Assembly (NCBI GenBank): GCA_019155185.1 | Contig: CM032815.1 | Location: 11,626,253 to 11,690,252, forward strand | Reading direction: 5' to 3' | Length of the DNA stretch: 64,000 nt | Source: Beaufortia kweichowensis | Taxonomy: Eukaryota > Chordata > Actinopteri > Cypriniformes > Gastromyzontidae | Shown here: one piece after another, positions 13,129 through 24,000 of the stretch | Position numbering within the stretch: position 1 is the stretch's first letter | How the letters are laid out: each line of letters begins with the position of its first letter | Made by a program: the position numbers and the translations under genes | The notes under the pieces: generated by a model | Seen by the model: only the letters and a program-made list of their open reading frames with translations | The model's database searches: none | Told to the model about the DNA's origin: nothing

Positions 13129-13140
13129 TGTTCAACGCTG
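13129..13140 (+). promoter_or_regulatory. YY1-type motif in hnrnpdl 5' region
   Basis: CCGCCATTTTG, the reverse form of the YY1 core (CAAAATGGCGG), lies about 90 nt upstream of the hnrnpdl start codon in CpG-containing sequence. The same 11-mer lies about 150 nt upstream of the hnrnpd start. YY1 sites of this kind are common at transcription starts of vertebrate housekeeping and RNA-binding-protein genes. Function is inferred from sequence only. Confidence 0.5.
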
Positions 13141-13228
13141 CACTTCATATGAATGTTCGACATTTTAAAGCTGCTGAAATAAAATTAGGTAAACTTTCGA
13201 TATCCAATCTACTCACATTTAACCCACA

Positions 13229-16200
13229 ATGCAGATCGAAGAGCAGATCGACGAGCAGATCGACGTCAGCACAAATGAGTTTCCTGAAGGATCCAAAATA
13301 AATGCCAGCAAAAACCAGGAGGATGATGGGTGAGTGTGCAGATAGAGACAGAGGATTTTACACGATGAAACAGTTAATTATACCTATATATTTATTTAAC
13401 TTTAATGGTCTATTTACCTTAAACGATTTAGTCAGATTAATGTAACGTGTTTGTTTAAGCAGTCCTGACTTTTAGTGGGGAACTCTAGTTGTGGGCATAT
13501 TTTATATTTTTAAACAGTTGCAGAAACCCCGCTTTATTTATGCGTGACATTTGGAGGCTATTACGTGGATTAAAGATATAAAATTCACCACTTTCTGCAG
13601 TGGAGCTCCTCCCCTTGTAATTTACTTCCTACCTCCCCCCTTTCCAAGCCTGGTTTTATGTCCTTTAACACTTGACGCGATGATGCGCTATTTGTTTAAG
13701 GTTGCTGTTCGTCATACACACCATAAAGTAACATATTTATTAGTATTCACCAGTACTGACTTGTTTTAATTCTTCTATAAACTTCTATTTTAAATACATA
13801 TCTTAAAAATACGCACACTGTGTTTTTTTTTAGCTCAACATAAATAGACGTTCAGTATACAAAGTGATTGTTTATGCTTCCGAACTCCGAAATAAAAACC
13901 GAACTCTGTGAAATATCACACACGTAAATCTGTATGGTCTGCGTGATTACTTTTAAAATATAATTGCTTAAATGTCTTTGACTAATTAGCAATATTTTCA
14001 CTAAACTTACAAATATGATTTAGAGTGCTGTAGAAACACTGCAGTCATAACCATTCAGACCATTTTTTAGTTAGAATAAAAAAGTAGTACAATTAACACA
14101 TTCTGATATTATCTCTAGTTAAGTTTATTTGTACAATAGTACAGTGTTTTTATACAAGTATGTGTAACCCCCTGTGTTTTTCTCTTTAAGCCTTTAATTA
14201 GTAGAAATTCATTATCTGTGCTTATCAAGCTTCAGCTGATTTTTACTATTCCTTTTTATGCTGGTGCATAGATTACTTAATTATTAGTCAAATATTCATC
14301 ACTCTCTTTTTAGCAAAGTTTGATTCTAGAGATCCCACATACTGATTAAATGTACACCTTGTATGTCACTTTGGATAAAATGTATGCTAAATGTGTAAAT
14401 GTACTGTATATGATGTGTGTGCGTAGGAAAATGTTCATTGGTGGACTAAGCTGGGACACCAGCAAAAAAGACCTTGCCGATTACCTGACCAAGTTTGGGG
14501 AAGTCCTGGACTGCACCATTAAAACAGATCCCATGACTGGCCGCTCCAGGGGCTTTGGATTTGTGCTCTTTAGAGATGCTGAGAGTGTTGATAGGGTGAG
14601 TGTTCCCTTACAGTTATTACCGTTATATTAGAATTTTGCTTAAAAATCCGTTTTGGTTTAATGTCCAAAGCATGTTATTGGTATGTCTGTGTAGGTGTTG
14701 GAGCTAAAGGAGCACAAGCTGGATGGAAAACTGATTGATCCCAAAAGAGCCAAAGCAATTAAGGGCAAGGAGCCCCCTAAGAAAGTTTTTGTTGGTGGTT
14801 TAAGTCCAGAAACGTCTGAGGATCAGATCCGGGAATACTTTGGAGCTTATGGGGAAGTGAGTGATTTGAAAAAGAAGAACTGGGACTAGAAGGACCACAT
14901 AATCATATCTACTGACCCTATGCTGAATCTTGTTTTTGTGTTTTTTCTTTCCTTCTTAAAAGATCGAAAACATTGAGCTGCCATTGGACACTAAAACAAA
15001 CGAAAGGCGAGGTTTCTGCTTCGTGACATATATGGAAGAGGAGCCAGTTCAGAAACTCCTGGAGAACAGATATCATGAAATTGGATCTGGAAAGGTATGT
15101 TGTTATTAGGGAAGGGCTGGAGTACCCGAGTACTTGAACGTGACAGCGATGATTGAAAAAAGAGATTGTTGAAGGCTTTTAAAGAAATGCAAACTTGGTT
15201 GCTTTGAGCACATATGCTTGTGTTCGGTATAGGGCTAGACGATGTGACCTAAAATCAAAATCTCGATTAATTACGTTATATCTCGATTACGATTATTTAG
15301 TAATTATTTAGTTTTTTTTTTCTTTGATCATTCATTGACAAGGTTTGTTCTGCAATATGCCCAGCCAATATATGCCAGGTCGGATATTTTTCCTTATGAA
15401 AGAGTGCATTTCGTATTTTTATTTGTTCAATTATAGAACACAGTGGTCTTACTACAACAACCTTTTTAACAATGTTATTTGTAGTACTTTATTACTTTAG
15501 TACATTTATATTTTATTATATAAATGGAATTAAATCTGCTCAGAAACCACAGTTACTACATGTTTACCATAGTAAAAACCATGTTATATAATATATAGTA
15601 AGAAAATAAAGAAAGCATACTCGCTCATTCGTCAGATAGAATGTGCTCCGCTGAATGCATTTTCATCACCGGAGTCACGTTTTTTTCTGAAGTAAAATAA
15701 ATGTTCTTTCCGCCACATGTGGGCAGCGTGGCATCGCCCAAACATGCCATAAAATCAACATATTTTACAGCGAATCTTTGTTTTGGTTTGGGAGAGTTTA
15801 CCGTATTTGCGCATATGGTAGCGCAGATCATAATAAGGACATAGCACTCTACAATAAGCTGCTTAGGAAAAAACTGTACCTGTCTTTCATGCATATGACG
15901 TATCATTTAAGAGAATATTTTAGGCTTTCTCTAGATGTGTCATGTTTGTGTGATAAGTATTTGAAGAGATTTGGATAAGTTTATTAACGCATTTAGGAAG
16001 AGGTGAGCGGAGACAGAGACGGGACACTCCGTTTATTTTCTTTCTATTACAAAGGCACAGCGTTTGTAGAGTGTACACAAATAAAAGTAGACTATTTACA
16101 GCTTCTAAATATTCTCTATACTGCTTATTAAATATTATTTAACATTTATAATTATTATTTAATAACCGTCATTACAAAATTATTATTTTTTTAATCAATC

Positions 16201-19153
16201 GTCCAGCACTAGTTCTGCACCTGAAGTGATTGCAATCTCTATGACTCACTTGATTGAAGTAGATGGATGTTTTCAAGATTGATCACGATACAAAAACACG
16301 AAATTGTCCACCCTAATCACCTGTCAATGAAACTGTATTAATTATAAAATGACATTAATTATCGTCTATTGAAACAGACTGGTGAAACTATGACATTTAA
16401 ACTAATGAAACGAAACTGTACTTCTGTTCCTGAAGTTTGAAGTATACTGTATTTACTATTAAAACATCTATCTTAATGCATCTGTCTTACAGTCTTTGGG
16501 AAATGGCCTCCTTAGAAGTGTAATGCAAGTAATGTTGTTTTTCTTCATTTTTAGTGTGAAATCAAAGTTGCTCAACCTAAAGAAGTATACAGACAGCAGC
16601 AAAACAGAGGAGGCAGAGGCTTTGGTGAACGACGAGGAGGAGGCTTCAGAGGTCGTGGAAGAGGAGGTATTCAAATAAAATAATCGCTTATTTCTCTGAC
16701 AAGCTATTCCATCCAGTTGTTCTACAACAAATAGTGTGTCTTTCAACTCTCCCTGAGTAGGACAGGGTCAAGGCTACAATCAAGGATACGGAAACTATTA
16801 CGGCCAAAACTATGGAGGCTATGGAAACGGGTACAACCAGGGCTATAATGGCTACTCTGGTTATGACTATTCTGGATACAACTATCAAAATTATGGATAT
16901 GGACAAGGCTATGACGAGTACAATGGTAAGCTGAGATGAATGAAAAATAAGTCCTCATGAAATCCTGTGTTATCCTTAAAGGGTTCATGATTTGAGGAAT
17001 CAACTTGAACTTGAACTTGAACTTTTGATATAAGAATTCATCATACTAAAAGAATATCCTGTAAGTTTCAGAACTCAAAACGACATTGTTACTGAAATAA
17101 TAAAAAAGCTTTTATTGACACCAGGCTCAGCAAACACCAGATCCTGGAATGTGCCTATGATAAAAATTAACGATTAAAAAACGATTAGTATTGCCACGTC
17201 ATATTTTAATTACCGATTAACAGTACCAGTTTCATGTCTTGAAAACCCTGTCCAGCATCAACCAAAGTTAGCCACAATATAACGCAACATGAAGCGTGGG
17301 TTTTGTTCAATATGTCAGGAAAGCAAATTGGGAGTCAGGAGTATTACCATTTGGAACAGAATAACACAAGACAAACATATTCATTCATGTCTGCTACCGT
17401 GTGTCTGACAGCGCTTTACTAATTATAACTTTAATCCAAAACTGTGGAAAATTTTGGAAATTTAGATATTCTGACACATGTTTATACTTTATATTTCTTT
17501 AAACAGACCTTTCTTTTCTATTCATTTTCCATTAAATGATGCGATATGGTGAGTTCAACTCTGACTGTTTCTTCCACTAGTGCAGGTATCCTGCCGCTTT
17601 CCCCTGGGTCCTAAAGTACACCTTTCTCACAACACACGTAGACAAATGGTTTGCTGACTTGTGTTATGTTTATATCTGTAGAATGTCTGATTTACACAGT
17701 TCAGGTTGTGTTTAATCTGAACTAGAGAAACTTTTTACCTCATGACCCCAAAGTCCCATAATTAATGTTAATGTTATTCATTTGATGTTTTTTCGTGATA
17801 ATACTGATAATCGTGATAATTTTGGACACAATAATCGTGATTTGAAATGTTCATATAGTTTCATCTCTAAGCCCTGCCCACAAAAGGCTCCAGCTATGAA
17901 TGAAGTAGCTATTATTACTTTTGGATTTTGATGTTTTTGAATGTAAAAAACTATGCGAATGTCATAAGTGGACCTCAGACAACAGTAAAAAAATAAAAAA
18001 GTCATATTTTATGACCAGTTTAGGGATATGTATAAACCCCAAAACATGTACAAAATTCACATTTAGAAGATACAAGCACTCAAAACTTAATCTTTCCTGT
18101 TGCTGCCCAAAAAAATCTAGAATTTTGATGACATCATTCTTAAAGGTCGACCGACACATTGATATCGGCACCGATAACGATATCTAGAACCAGCCAAAAT
18201 CCTGACCGATAGTTTCCAGTTGCGTTTATTGCAAATGCTGCAAATGCAACTACAGGAATGCGCAGGGTAAGACACTGCTGCTTGTCTGCATTTTAAAGCA
18301 AGAGAGCAGCCACTAGTGGCAGAATTATAACGCTAACACCTGCTGCTGTTTGTTTGACATGTGACTTGAATCTACATACTGTGTGGAGCTGAGGAAACAT
18401 CAGAACAGAAGTTACATCACTCAGGGATTTAAAACCAAGAAAATAGATATGCTTACAGTACACTACAGTTGACATTGTCATATTATATATAATTAATTAG
18501 TTTGTTGACTAGATGCTAAAGTCTAAGGGGATGCCAAAACATTACATTAAATGGTTAAAACAATGTGATTAGAATGTGCAAATCTAAAGCAATGTCATGA
18601 TTGTTAAGGTGTTTTTGCATTACTTTATATCTAGCACAATTAAATCACATATTTCCAACACCTAAACCTGACATTGTGCTAAAACACCCTTTTTGAGTTC
18701 ACTTCAGCTACTGCACACACGCACAGGTTGGTAAGTGCCTTGTGAGACTCTGTATAGTCTCTACCAGAGAATATTAGACTTTATTGATTGACAAATAGCT
18801 TGTTTTACTGGAAAGCAGAACTTGAGTTGCTAGATGCGGCGCATTGCGCTCCCCACATTCATAGTAATTGTACAAGTGGTGCATCTTGTTTATTTCTGTT
18901 GTTTTTATTTATTGTTTTCTTTTCTGTTGTTTATTTTGAGCTGAAACTTCAGACATATCCTCTGGGCACTTTTATTACATTTTGTATAATCGTATAACCC
19001 TTTAAACTGTTAGACCTAGTATTTAGGTAATGTAATTTGAAAGTCATGGTTGATCTCTGATGTTATTTTTCAATGCTTTTAGGTCAACAGAGCAATTATG
19101 GCAAGGCCTCCCGGGAGGGTGGTAACCATCAGAATAGCTACCAGCCATATTGA
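13229..19153 (+). CDS. hnrnpdl: Heterogeneous nuclear ribonucleoprotein D-like
   Basis: Seven coding exons: 13229-13329, 14427-14595, 14695-14856, 14963-15094, 16555-16666, 16761-16925, 19083-19153; 303 aa, close to the 301-aa human isoform. hnRNP DL binds AU-rich and poly(A)/poly(G) RNA and shuttles between nucleus and cytoplasm. Two RRMs are visible: RRM1 with RNP2 MFIGGL (36-41) and RNP1 RGFGFVLF (75-82); RRM2 with VFVGGL (121-126) and RGFCFVTY (160-167). An RGG-rich segment follows (about 205-226), then a Gly/Tyr prion-like region and a C-terminal SYQPY nuclear-import (PY-type) tail. Exon 6 (165 nt, phase 1-1) encodes most of the Gly/Tyr region and could be skipped in frame, as in mammals. 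Asp261 sits in SGYDYSGYN, corresponding to the residue mutated in human LGMD D3. Sequence after the stop supports regulated 3'UTR splicing. Confidence 0.96.
15230..16211. mobile_element. Non-autonomous hAT-like DNA transposon
   Basis: The ends are inverted: TAGGGCTAGACGAT on the left, and TAGTGCTGGACGAT read inward from the right (12 of 14 identical). The flanking octamers GTTCGGTA (15222-15229) and GTTCTGCA (16212-16219) agree at 6 of 8, consistent with a decayed 8-bp target duplication, the size made by hAT elements. The inside is AT-rich with no transposase. It lies in hnrnpdl intron 4. Confidence 0.65.
17150..18260. repeat. Repeat-rich part of hnrnpdl intron 6
   Basis: Two blocks resemble dispersed fish repeats: AACGATTAAAAAACGATTAG with later ATAATCGTGATAATTTTGG (about 17155-17875), and GGTCGACCGACACATTGATA with following CGATA-rich sequence (about 18145-18215). 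Both motif types recur across teleost genomes in DNA-transposon relics. Boundaries are not defined. The rest of this 2.1-kb intron holds nothing I can name. Confidence 0.4.
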
Positions 19154-20690
19154 CAAAGCGATTAAACGTTCATAATAATGGTAAGGTTATATCTTTTCTG
19201 TGCTTTTCTGTGGTCTTAACATCAATGTTAAAGATCAATAGACTATCCTAAAAGCCAAAGGGATATGCATATCATTGCACTGAAGTTGAACAAATGTCTA
19301 TAGATCTTTAATCACTAATGTTTGTGTAGCCATTTTGCCTTTTTAGCATGGCAGAAAAACGTAAGTGTTTTTCTGTAGGTTTCCTTCTGCTTTTAACAGG
19401 TGATCATAAAGGAATAACAGTAGAGACTTGATAGCAATGGTAACAGGTAAAGTACTGCTAAGGGGTACAAAGTAAGGGCGCCTCTCCTTATTTTTCCTTT
19501 CTCCCCTAATTCTGATTATTGTACCTTGTTTGTACCTGCCAGCGGGGACTTCATTGCAGGCCGTGTGTCACCTGACCACGACATTCTCTGGGCGTCGCAC
19601 ATAGCGGGCAGAGAGCACGGCATGCTCAAGAAAACGCTGTCCAGTGGTATGGTCTCTTCAAACTTCCTGTACCAGCGTAAAACAAACAAAAACAAAAGAC
19701 AAAGGAGATTTCCCATTTTCCTTAAGTTGTTGGTTTTCTTTAACAGTTAAAATGTGTTTTTTACAGGTATTTATTAATATAACCTAAAAGTGATTGATTA
19801 ACTGCTTTGTTGTATTCTCTGTTTCAATTTTAGTGCTCTTGTATTTCAGTTGTGGAGCTTCAGTGATTTTATTTTGTTTGTTCCTTAAAACATCACCTCC
19901 CTTGTAAATTGCATAAACTCATAATGCTTGCTTTTTGTCTTTAGAGCCCATAGAGAACTTCAAATGGGTACACCTCAAGTTTTTTCCTTAAACATAGGTT
20001 TTAAAGATCATATGTAAAGTGGGTTTTGAAGCCATAAAAAGCTGGTGAAATCTGTGTTAGGCGGATTAAATATGAATTATTGGCTATATAAAAATCACGT
20101 CTCTAAAGGTTTTAAGACAGTGTGTTTCAACTAACCACAACTCTCTGGAATATAAACAAAGTGGATATAAACATATGATCTTTAATCTTTAATGGTGATT
20201 TTTCTAGTTTAAAATCGACAGCTCAAGAAGTTTAACAAACATGGACGTGCTATTTTTCTTTTATGTATAAATCAGAATAATTCATCTTGTATTGTCTTCT
20301 CTTGTAGGTCGCCAGGCTGATTTGAGCACGTTACTTTGTTCCAAGGAGGCAGCTTGTGGATTCCTGTCCTTAAAGCAACTATTAAAATGTTATTCAGTCC
20401 TATTAACTTTGTAAATAGTGAGGTGTTTCTTTGTCTTATTCTGTGCTTTATTCAGATCAAACCTGTAGGTTTTGTGCTATTGTGTTCTTAAGTTTTCATT
20501 AGGAAAGTGTCATTTACTTTGTATTTTAGTTGTTTTCTGCAGCTTTTGGACAAAGGGATTAAAAATGAAAAATATTGTTGTGTTTTCTTGTACTTTTTAT
20601 AAGATGTGGTATTTACGCCATTTTTATGTGTCTGTTTTGAGGATTGGAACGTGTGACCGTAAGCTATTAAAAAAATAACACGACTTTTTG
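19154..20690 (+). other. hnrnpdl: hnrnpdl spliced 3'UTR
   Basis: The last coding exon continues 27 nt past the stop to a donor at 19181 (ATG/GTAAGG). Downstream are a short exon-like block ending near 19446 (AACAG/GTAAAG), a cassette exon (19543-19646) and a terminal exon starting at 20308 after CTTGTAG. Candidate poly(A) signals are ATTAAA at 20381-20386 and 20666-20671. The 27-nt distance is under the usual 50-55 nt NMD threshold. Inclusion of further 3'UTR exons would create junctions beyond it. Confidence 0.65.
19543..19646 (+). other. hnrnpdl: Candidate 3'UTR cassette exon of hnrnpdl
   Basis: A 104-nt segment preceded by a strong acceptor (TTTGTACCTGCCAG) and followed by GTATGG. It begins CGGGGACTTCATTGCAGGCC; the paralogous segment in hnrnpd (26769-26877) begins CGGGGACTTCTTGCAGGCC. 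Upstream, AACAGGTAAAGTACTGCTAA matches AACAGGTACAGTACTGCTAA in hnrnpd. Such conservation between old paralogues in untranslated sequence implies selection on RNA. Mammalian HNRNPDL has an alternatively spliced 3'UTR exon that makes the mRNA an NMD target. Confidence 0.7.
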
Positions 20691-20849
20691 TGAGTTAGTT
20701 GGTTTTTTTTTTTTTGTTAAAAAAAAGTATGATGTTCAAAAATGTTGTTCAGCTAGTCGGCTCAGTACGTTTTAAGTGACGGCCACTGTACGTTACTGGA
20801 ACGTCACTCCGTTTCAAAGCTGACGCAAATACGTCCAACTTCCGCCCTG

Positions 20850-20860
20850 CCGCCATTTTG
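20850..20860 (+). promoter_or_regulatory. YY1-type motif in hnrnpd 5' region
   Basis: CCGCCATTTTG within GCCCTGCCGCCATTTTGTGA, in a CpG-containing stretch (about 20755-20990) that looks like the hnrnpd promoter/5'UTR. It is the same 11-mer as in hnrnpdl. Binding is inferred from the motif. Confidence 0.5.
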
Positions 20861-21011
20861 TGAGCGGACTCCGTTGCTATCGACAGCCGTACAACAAACC
20901 GAAGGTAATGCGATTCTGAGCCCAAATTGCCCGAACTCATTTTATTAATTTAACCCACACAAGTGTGAAACATCCGTGGACGTGCGTGTTTTCGCCAATA
21001 GCTCGTCAAAC

Positions 21012-24000
21012 ATGGATGACCCGACTCTGTGCGAAGACCCGGTAATGATGATGAAGAAGATGGAGGAAGATGATGGAGAGGATCTGGGTGAAGAGCTGAT
21101 CCCGGGGTTCGCTGGGGCTGATGTCGGAGGGCAGGGAGAGACTGAGGGATCTAAGATAGATGCCAGTAAAAATGAGGAAGATGAGGGGTGAGTTATCGCT
21201 GTGTTTATATGGTGACTGCAATAGACAACACGATTTAAACGTTATTTGCTTGTGCGAGTCGATTTTACCTAATGGGCATTACTGGAGTATTTTAAGGAGT
21301 AAGGCAGATTTCAACAGATCACAAAACTCACAGTTCGTACCTTAATGATTTTAAATCTCAGTTCGGATCAGCAAAACGACGGGTGTCTACATCGCTGTTA
21401 ACTTTTTACAAAAACAACAATAAAATACTCGTGTTTAAATATCATGATAATACTGTCCTTTGGGCAATGGCAAAGAACTAATAAATAGTATTCGTTTCGA
21501 TATTCCTCAGAAAATTTAGGGAATTTCCCCTTTAGATGACACGCCATTCATAGCTACTCAGCAGGTTAATGCTCACCATAGCTGCGTTACCATGGCTGGC
21601 TTGTGTTGAGAATTGAATGTTAAAGATATAAAAGATGAAATTCTCTCTTTCCTTGTGAAAATGCACCTTAAATGGGCGTGAACAACTGCGAGAATGAAAG
21701 AGGGTGGGCGGGGCAAACAACTGACATGTGTATAACTGTGGCTAAATCAGAAAGTGTGTGTGGGGTGTCTTTGTTGTTTTTAATTATCTCACCTAAATGT
21801 TTGCTCAAGTCAGTGTTTTTGTTTTACAGTTGTGTAATGGGATGGATATTTTTTTTTACATTGTTTCATGTGTAGGATTCAAGAAATTATTGGTGCATGT
21901 CATAAAAGAATGTACAGTACATGTGGAGGTGTGGCCTCAATAACCCTGCAGTGCTGTGTGCATGTGATTGAGAAATATGCAGGGTAGAAATTTTAAGCAA
22001 TTAACATTTAAGTTTGTTGTGATAGGCTAACCTGCAGTTGTGCAATTTACCATTAATCCCATTAGTTTCCATATATTCCAGTTAATTCCAATAAATAACA
22101 TAAAGTGGAACTAACATCTTCCGCCTCTACTTAGCGGTGATTTGTAGATAATAGACCTTTATCACAGCGCAATTAATTATCCAGAAGTGCTTGTCGAAGT
22201 AGTGTATCTATTCTTCCGCTGTATCGATTCGTCATAGCAGAACAATGGCGCCGGGTTATCGGATGACAACTTCGTTATTGACATTGCCAAAAAATTGGAA
22301 GAAACTATTGTTAATCTTTTTTGTGAATGTGTATATAAGGTGTGTACCCATCTCTCCATACTCAATTGTCAGAATATATATTAACACTTTTGATATTATT
22401 TTCTTTTATCATAATTCTAACTCTAGTATTCAATATATTTTTAATCTCTTTATTATACTTAATTATGTTTTTTTATTTACAAATGCAAATTTTAAGGTGA
22501 AGATCTACTGTTAACAATTTTTTGATTATAATGCCTATGTTTTGTCCTTGATGGGCATCAAAAACAAAAAATCTCTCAAAAGTCAAAAATTGCTCTCTAT
22601 GTTTAATCGTATATAATTACCCAATCTGGCTTACGTTAAGTTATTTTATGTTCATTTGTATTGTTATATTTATTTATTTGTATTATTTTTCTCCTTGTAT
22701 GATGACGATTTGTGTTAAGTCTATTTCTCTACGTTGTTCTTAATGTTGTCTAGTACATGTCATGATTTATTGGCACCGTGTTGCGGTGATACCGAAAGTA
22801 GCTATACACTGCTTTGCATACCGGAAATTGGAAGTGTGATAAAGCTCTATTGTTTGTATGATGACCAGAACTAGAAATACCTAATAACAACATCGTGGAG
22901 AGAGATGAGCGACACCCAGTAACAAAGTCGAGACTTATTACTGCCGACTGAGAAGCTAAAATGTTACCTCGAGCTGTAAACGTTACCTCGAGCTGTAAAC
23001 GTTACCTCGAGCTGTAAACGTTACCTCAAGCTGTAAACGTTACCTCAAGCTGTAAACGTTACCTCAAGCTGTAAACGTTACCTCAAGCTGTACAAATATC
23101 ATCCATACAAATATTTTGAGATATATTCAGATCAAAAATATATTAGATTTCAAATTAAACATTGGAATTGTTTATACGGAATTGTAGAGCATTATATACA
23201 GTATGTAAAAATGAAGAGTAATCCTTTCCTTTTTCAGGAGTAAAGTAATTAAATTACAGTAATTATTCACTTAGTAATCTATTACTTCCAACATTGCATG
23301 TAAATATTTTTCAGCTGGTTGCAGCTGCTTTAGAGTCACTACTTTGCCAAACACATTTGCCATTCAAATACAGGTTGACCATTGTCTTAAATGTCTTCTA
23401 AACTAGTATATTTGTTCAGTGTGTGATGTTTTGTTGAACATTATAAGGCCGTATATAAATTGTTGTTAAGGCATAACTTGATCACCACTCGTACATAACG
23501 TAATGGATATGGTTCACTTTTGTTACTCATTATTACTCATCATAGTGTTAGTCTTATAAAACTTCAAACTATGATTCAGGCCTCTTGACATGTAAGCACA
23601 TGTATCCATTTTCATGTTGTTGTTGTTGTTGTTTTTACAGGAAAATGTTTGTTGGAGGGTTGAGTTGGGACACAACTAAGAAAGACTTAAAAGATTACTT
23701 CTCCAAATTCGGGGAGGTAGTCGACTGCACCCTAAAATTGGATCCTTTGACAGGGCGATCCAGAGGATTTGGCTTTGTCCTTTTTAAAGATGCAGAAAGT
23801 GTGGAGAAGGTATTTATGGAGTTCTTTTGCACTTGTTTTACAAACAAACTTTCTCTATAATACCTTTTGAAGTAGCACCATAAAATTATATCCATTTTAG
23901 TACATTTGTTTCCTGTAAAAGGTAATCACACAAAAGGAGCACAAACTCAATGGAAAAGTGATTGACCCTAAGAAGGCAAAAGCCATGAAGTCCAAAGAGC

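Larger units (their letters stand above)
11187..13228. other. Divergent intergenic region of enoph1 and hnrnpdl
   Basis: This 2-kb gap lies between divergent start codons. It holds a repeat (11829-12054), AT-rich sequence without coding exons, and a CpG-containing hnrnpdl proximal promoter/5'UTR (about 12950-13228) with a YY1-type motif at 13129-13140. The short enoph1 promoter lies directly upstream of 11186. In human these two genes are also head to head. Confidence 0.6.

Noticed and set aside
14350..14426. Extra N-terminal coding sequence before hnrnpdl exon 2
   Set aside because: The frame continues upstream of the AG at 14425-14426 but consists of a SINE/LINE-like tail (CACTTTGGATAAAATGTATG). 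The exon joins from 13329 with exact phase.
15625..15978. Overlapping open frames inside the hAT-like element
   Set aside because: Neither strand shows transposase motifs; they overlap each other in opposite directions and are probably chance.
16496..16746. Frames on both strands around hnrnpdl exon 5
   Set aside because: They are shadows of the RGG-coding exon 16555-16666 in wrong frames.
20976..21011. N-terminal extension of hnrnpd starting at an in-frame GTG
   Set aside because: The codon is GTG, not ATG, and the ATG at 21012 gives an N-terminus starting MDDPTLCEDP with an acidic composition like the family. The extension reads like 5'UTR.
22962..23094. CRISPR-like array
   Set aside because: Units are contiguous 19-mers with no spacers, in a eukaryotic intron; it is a minisatellite.
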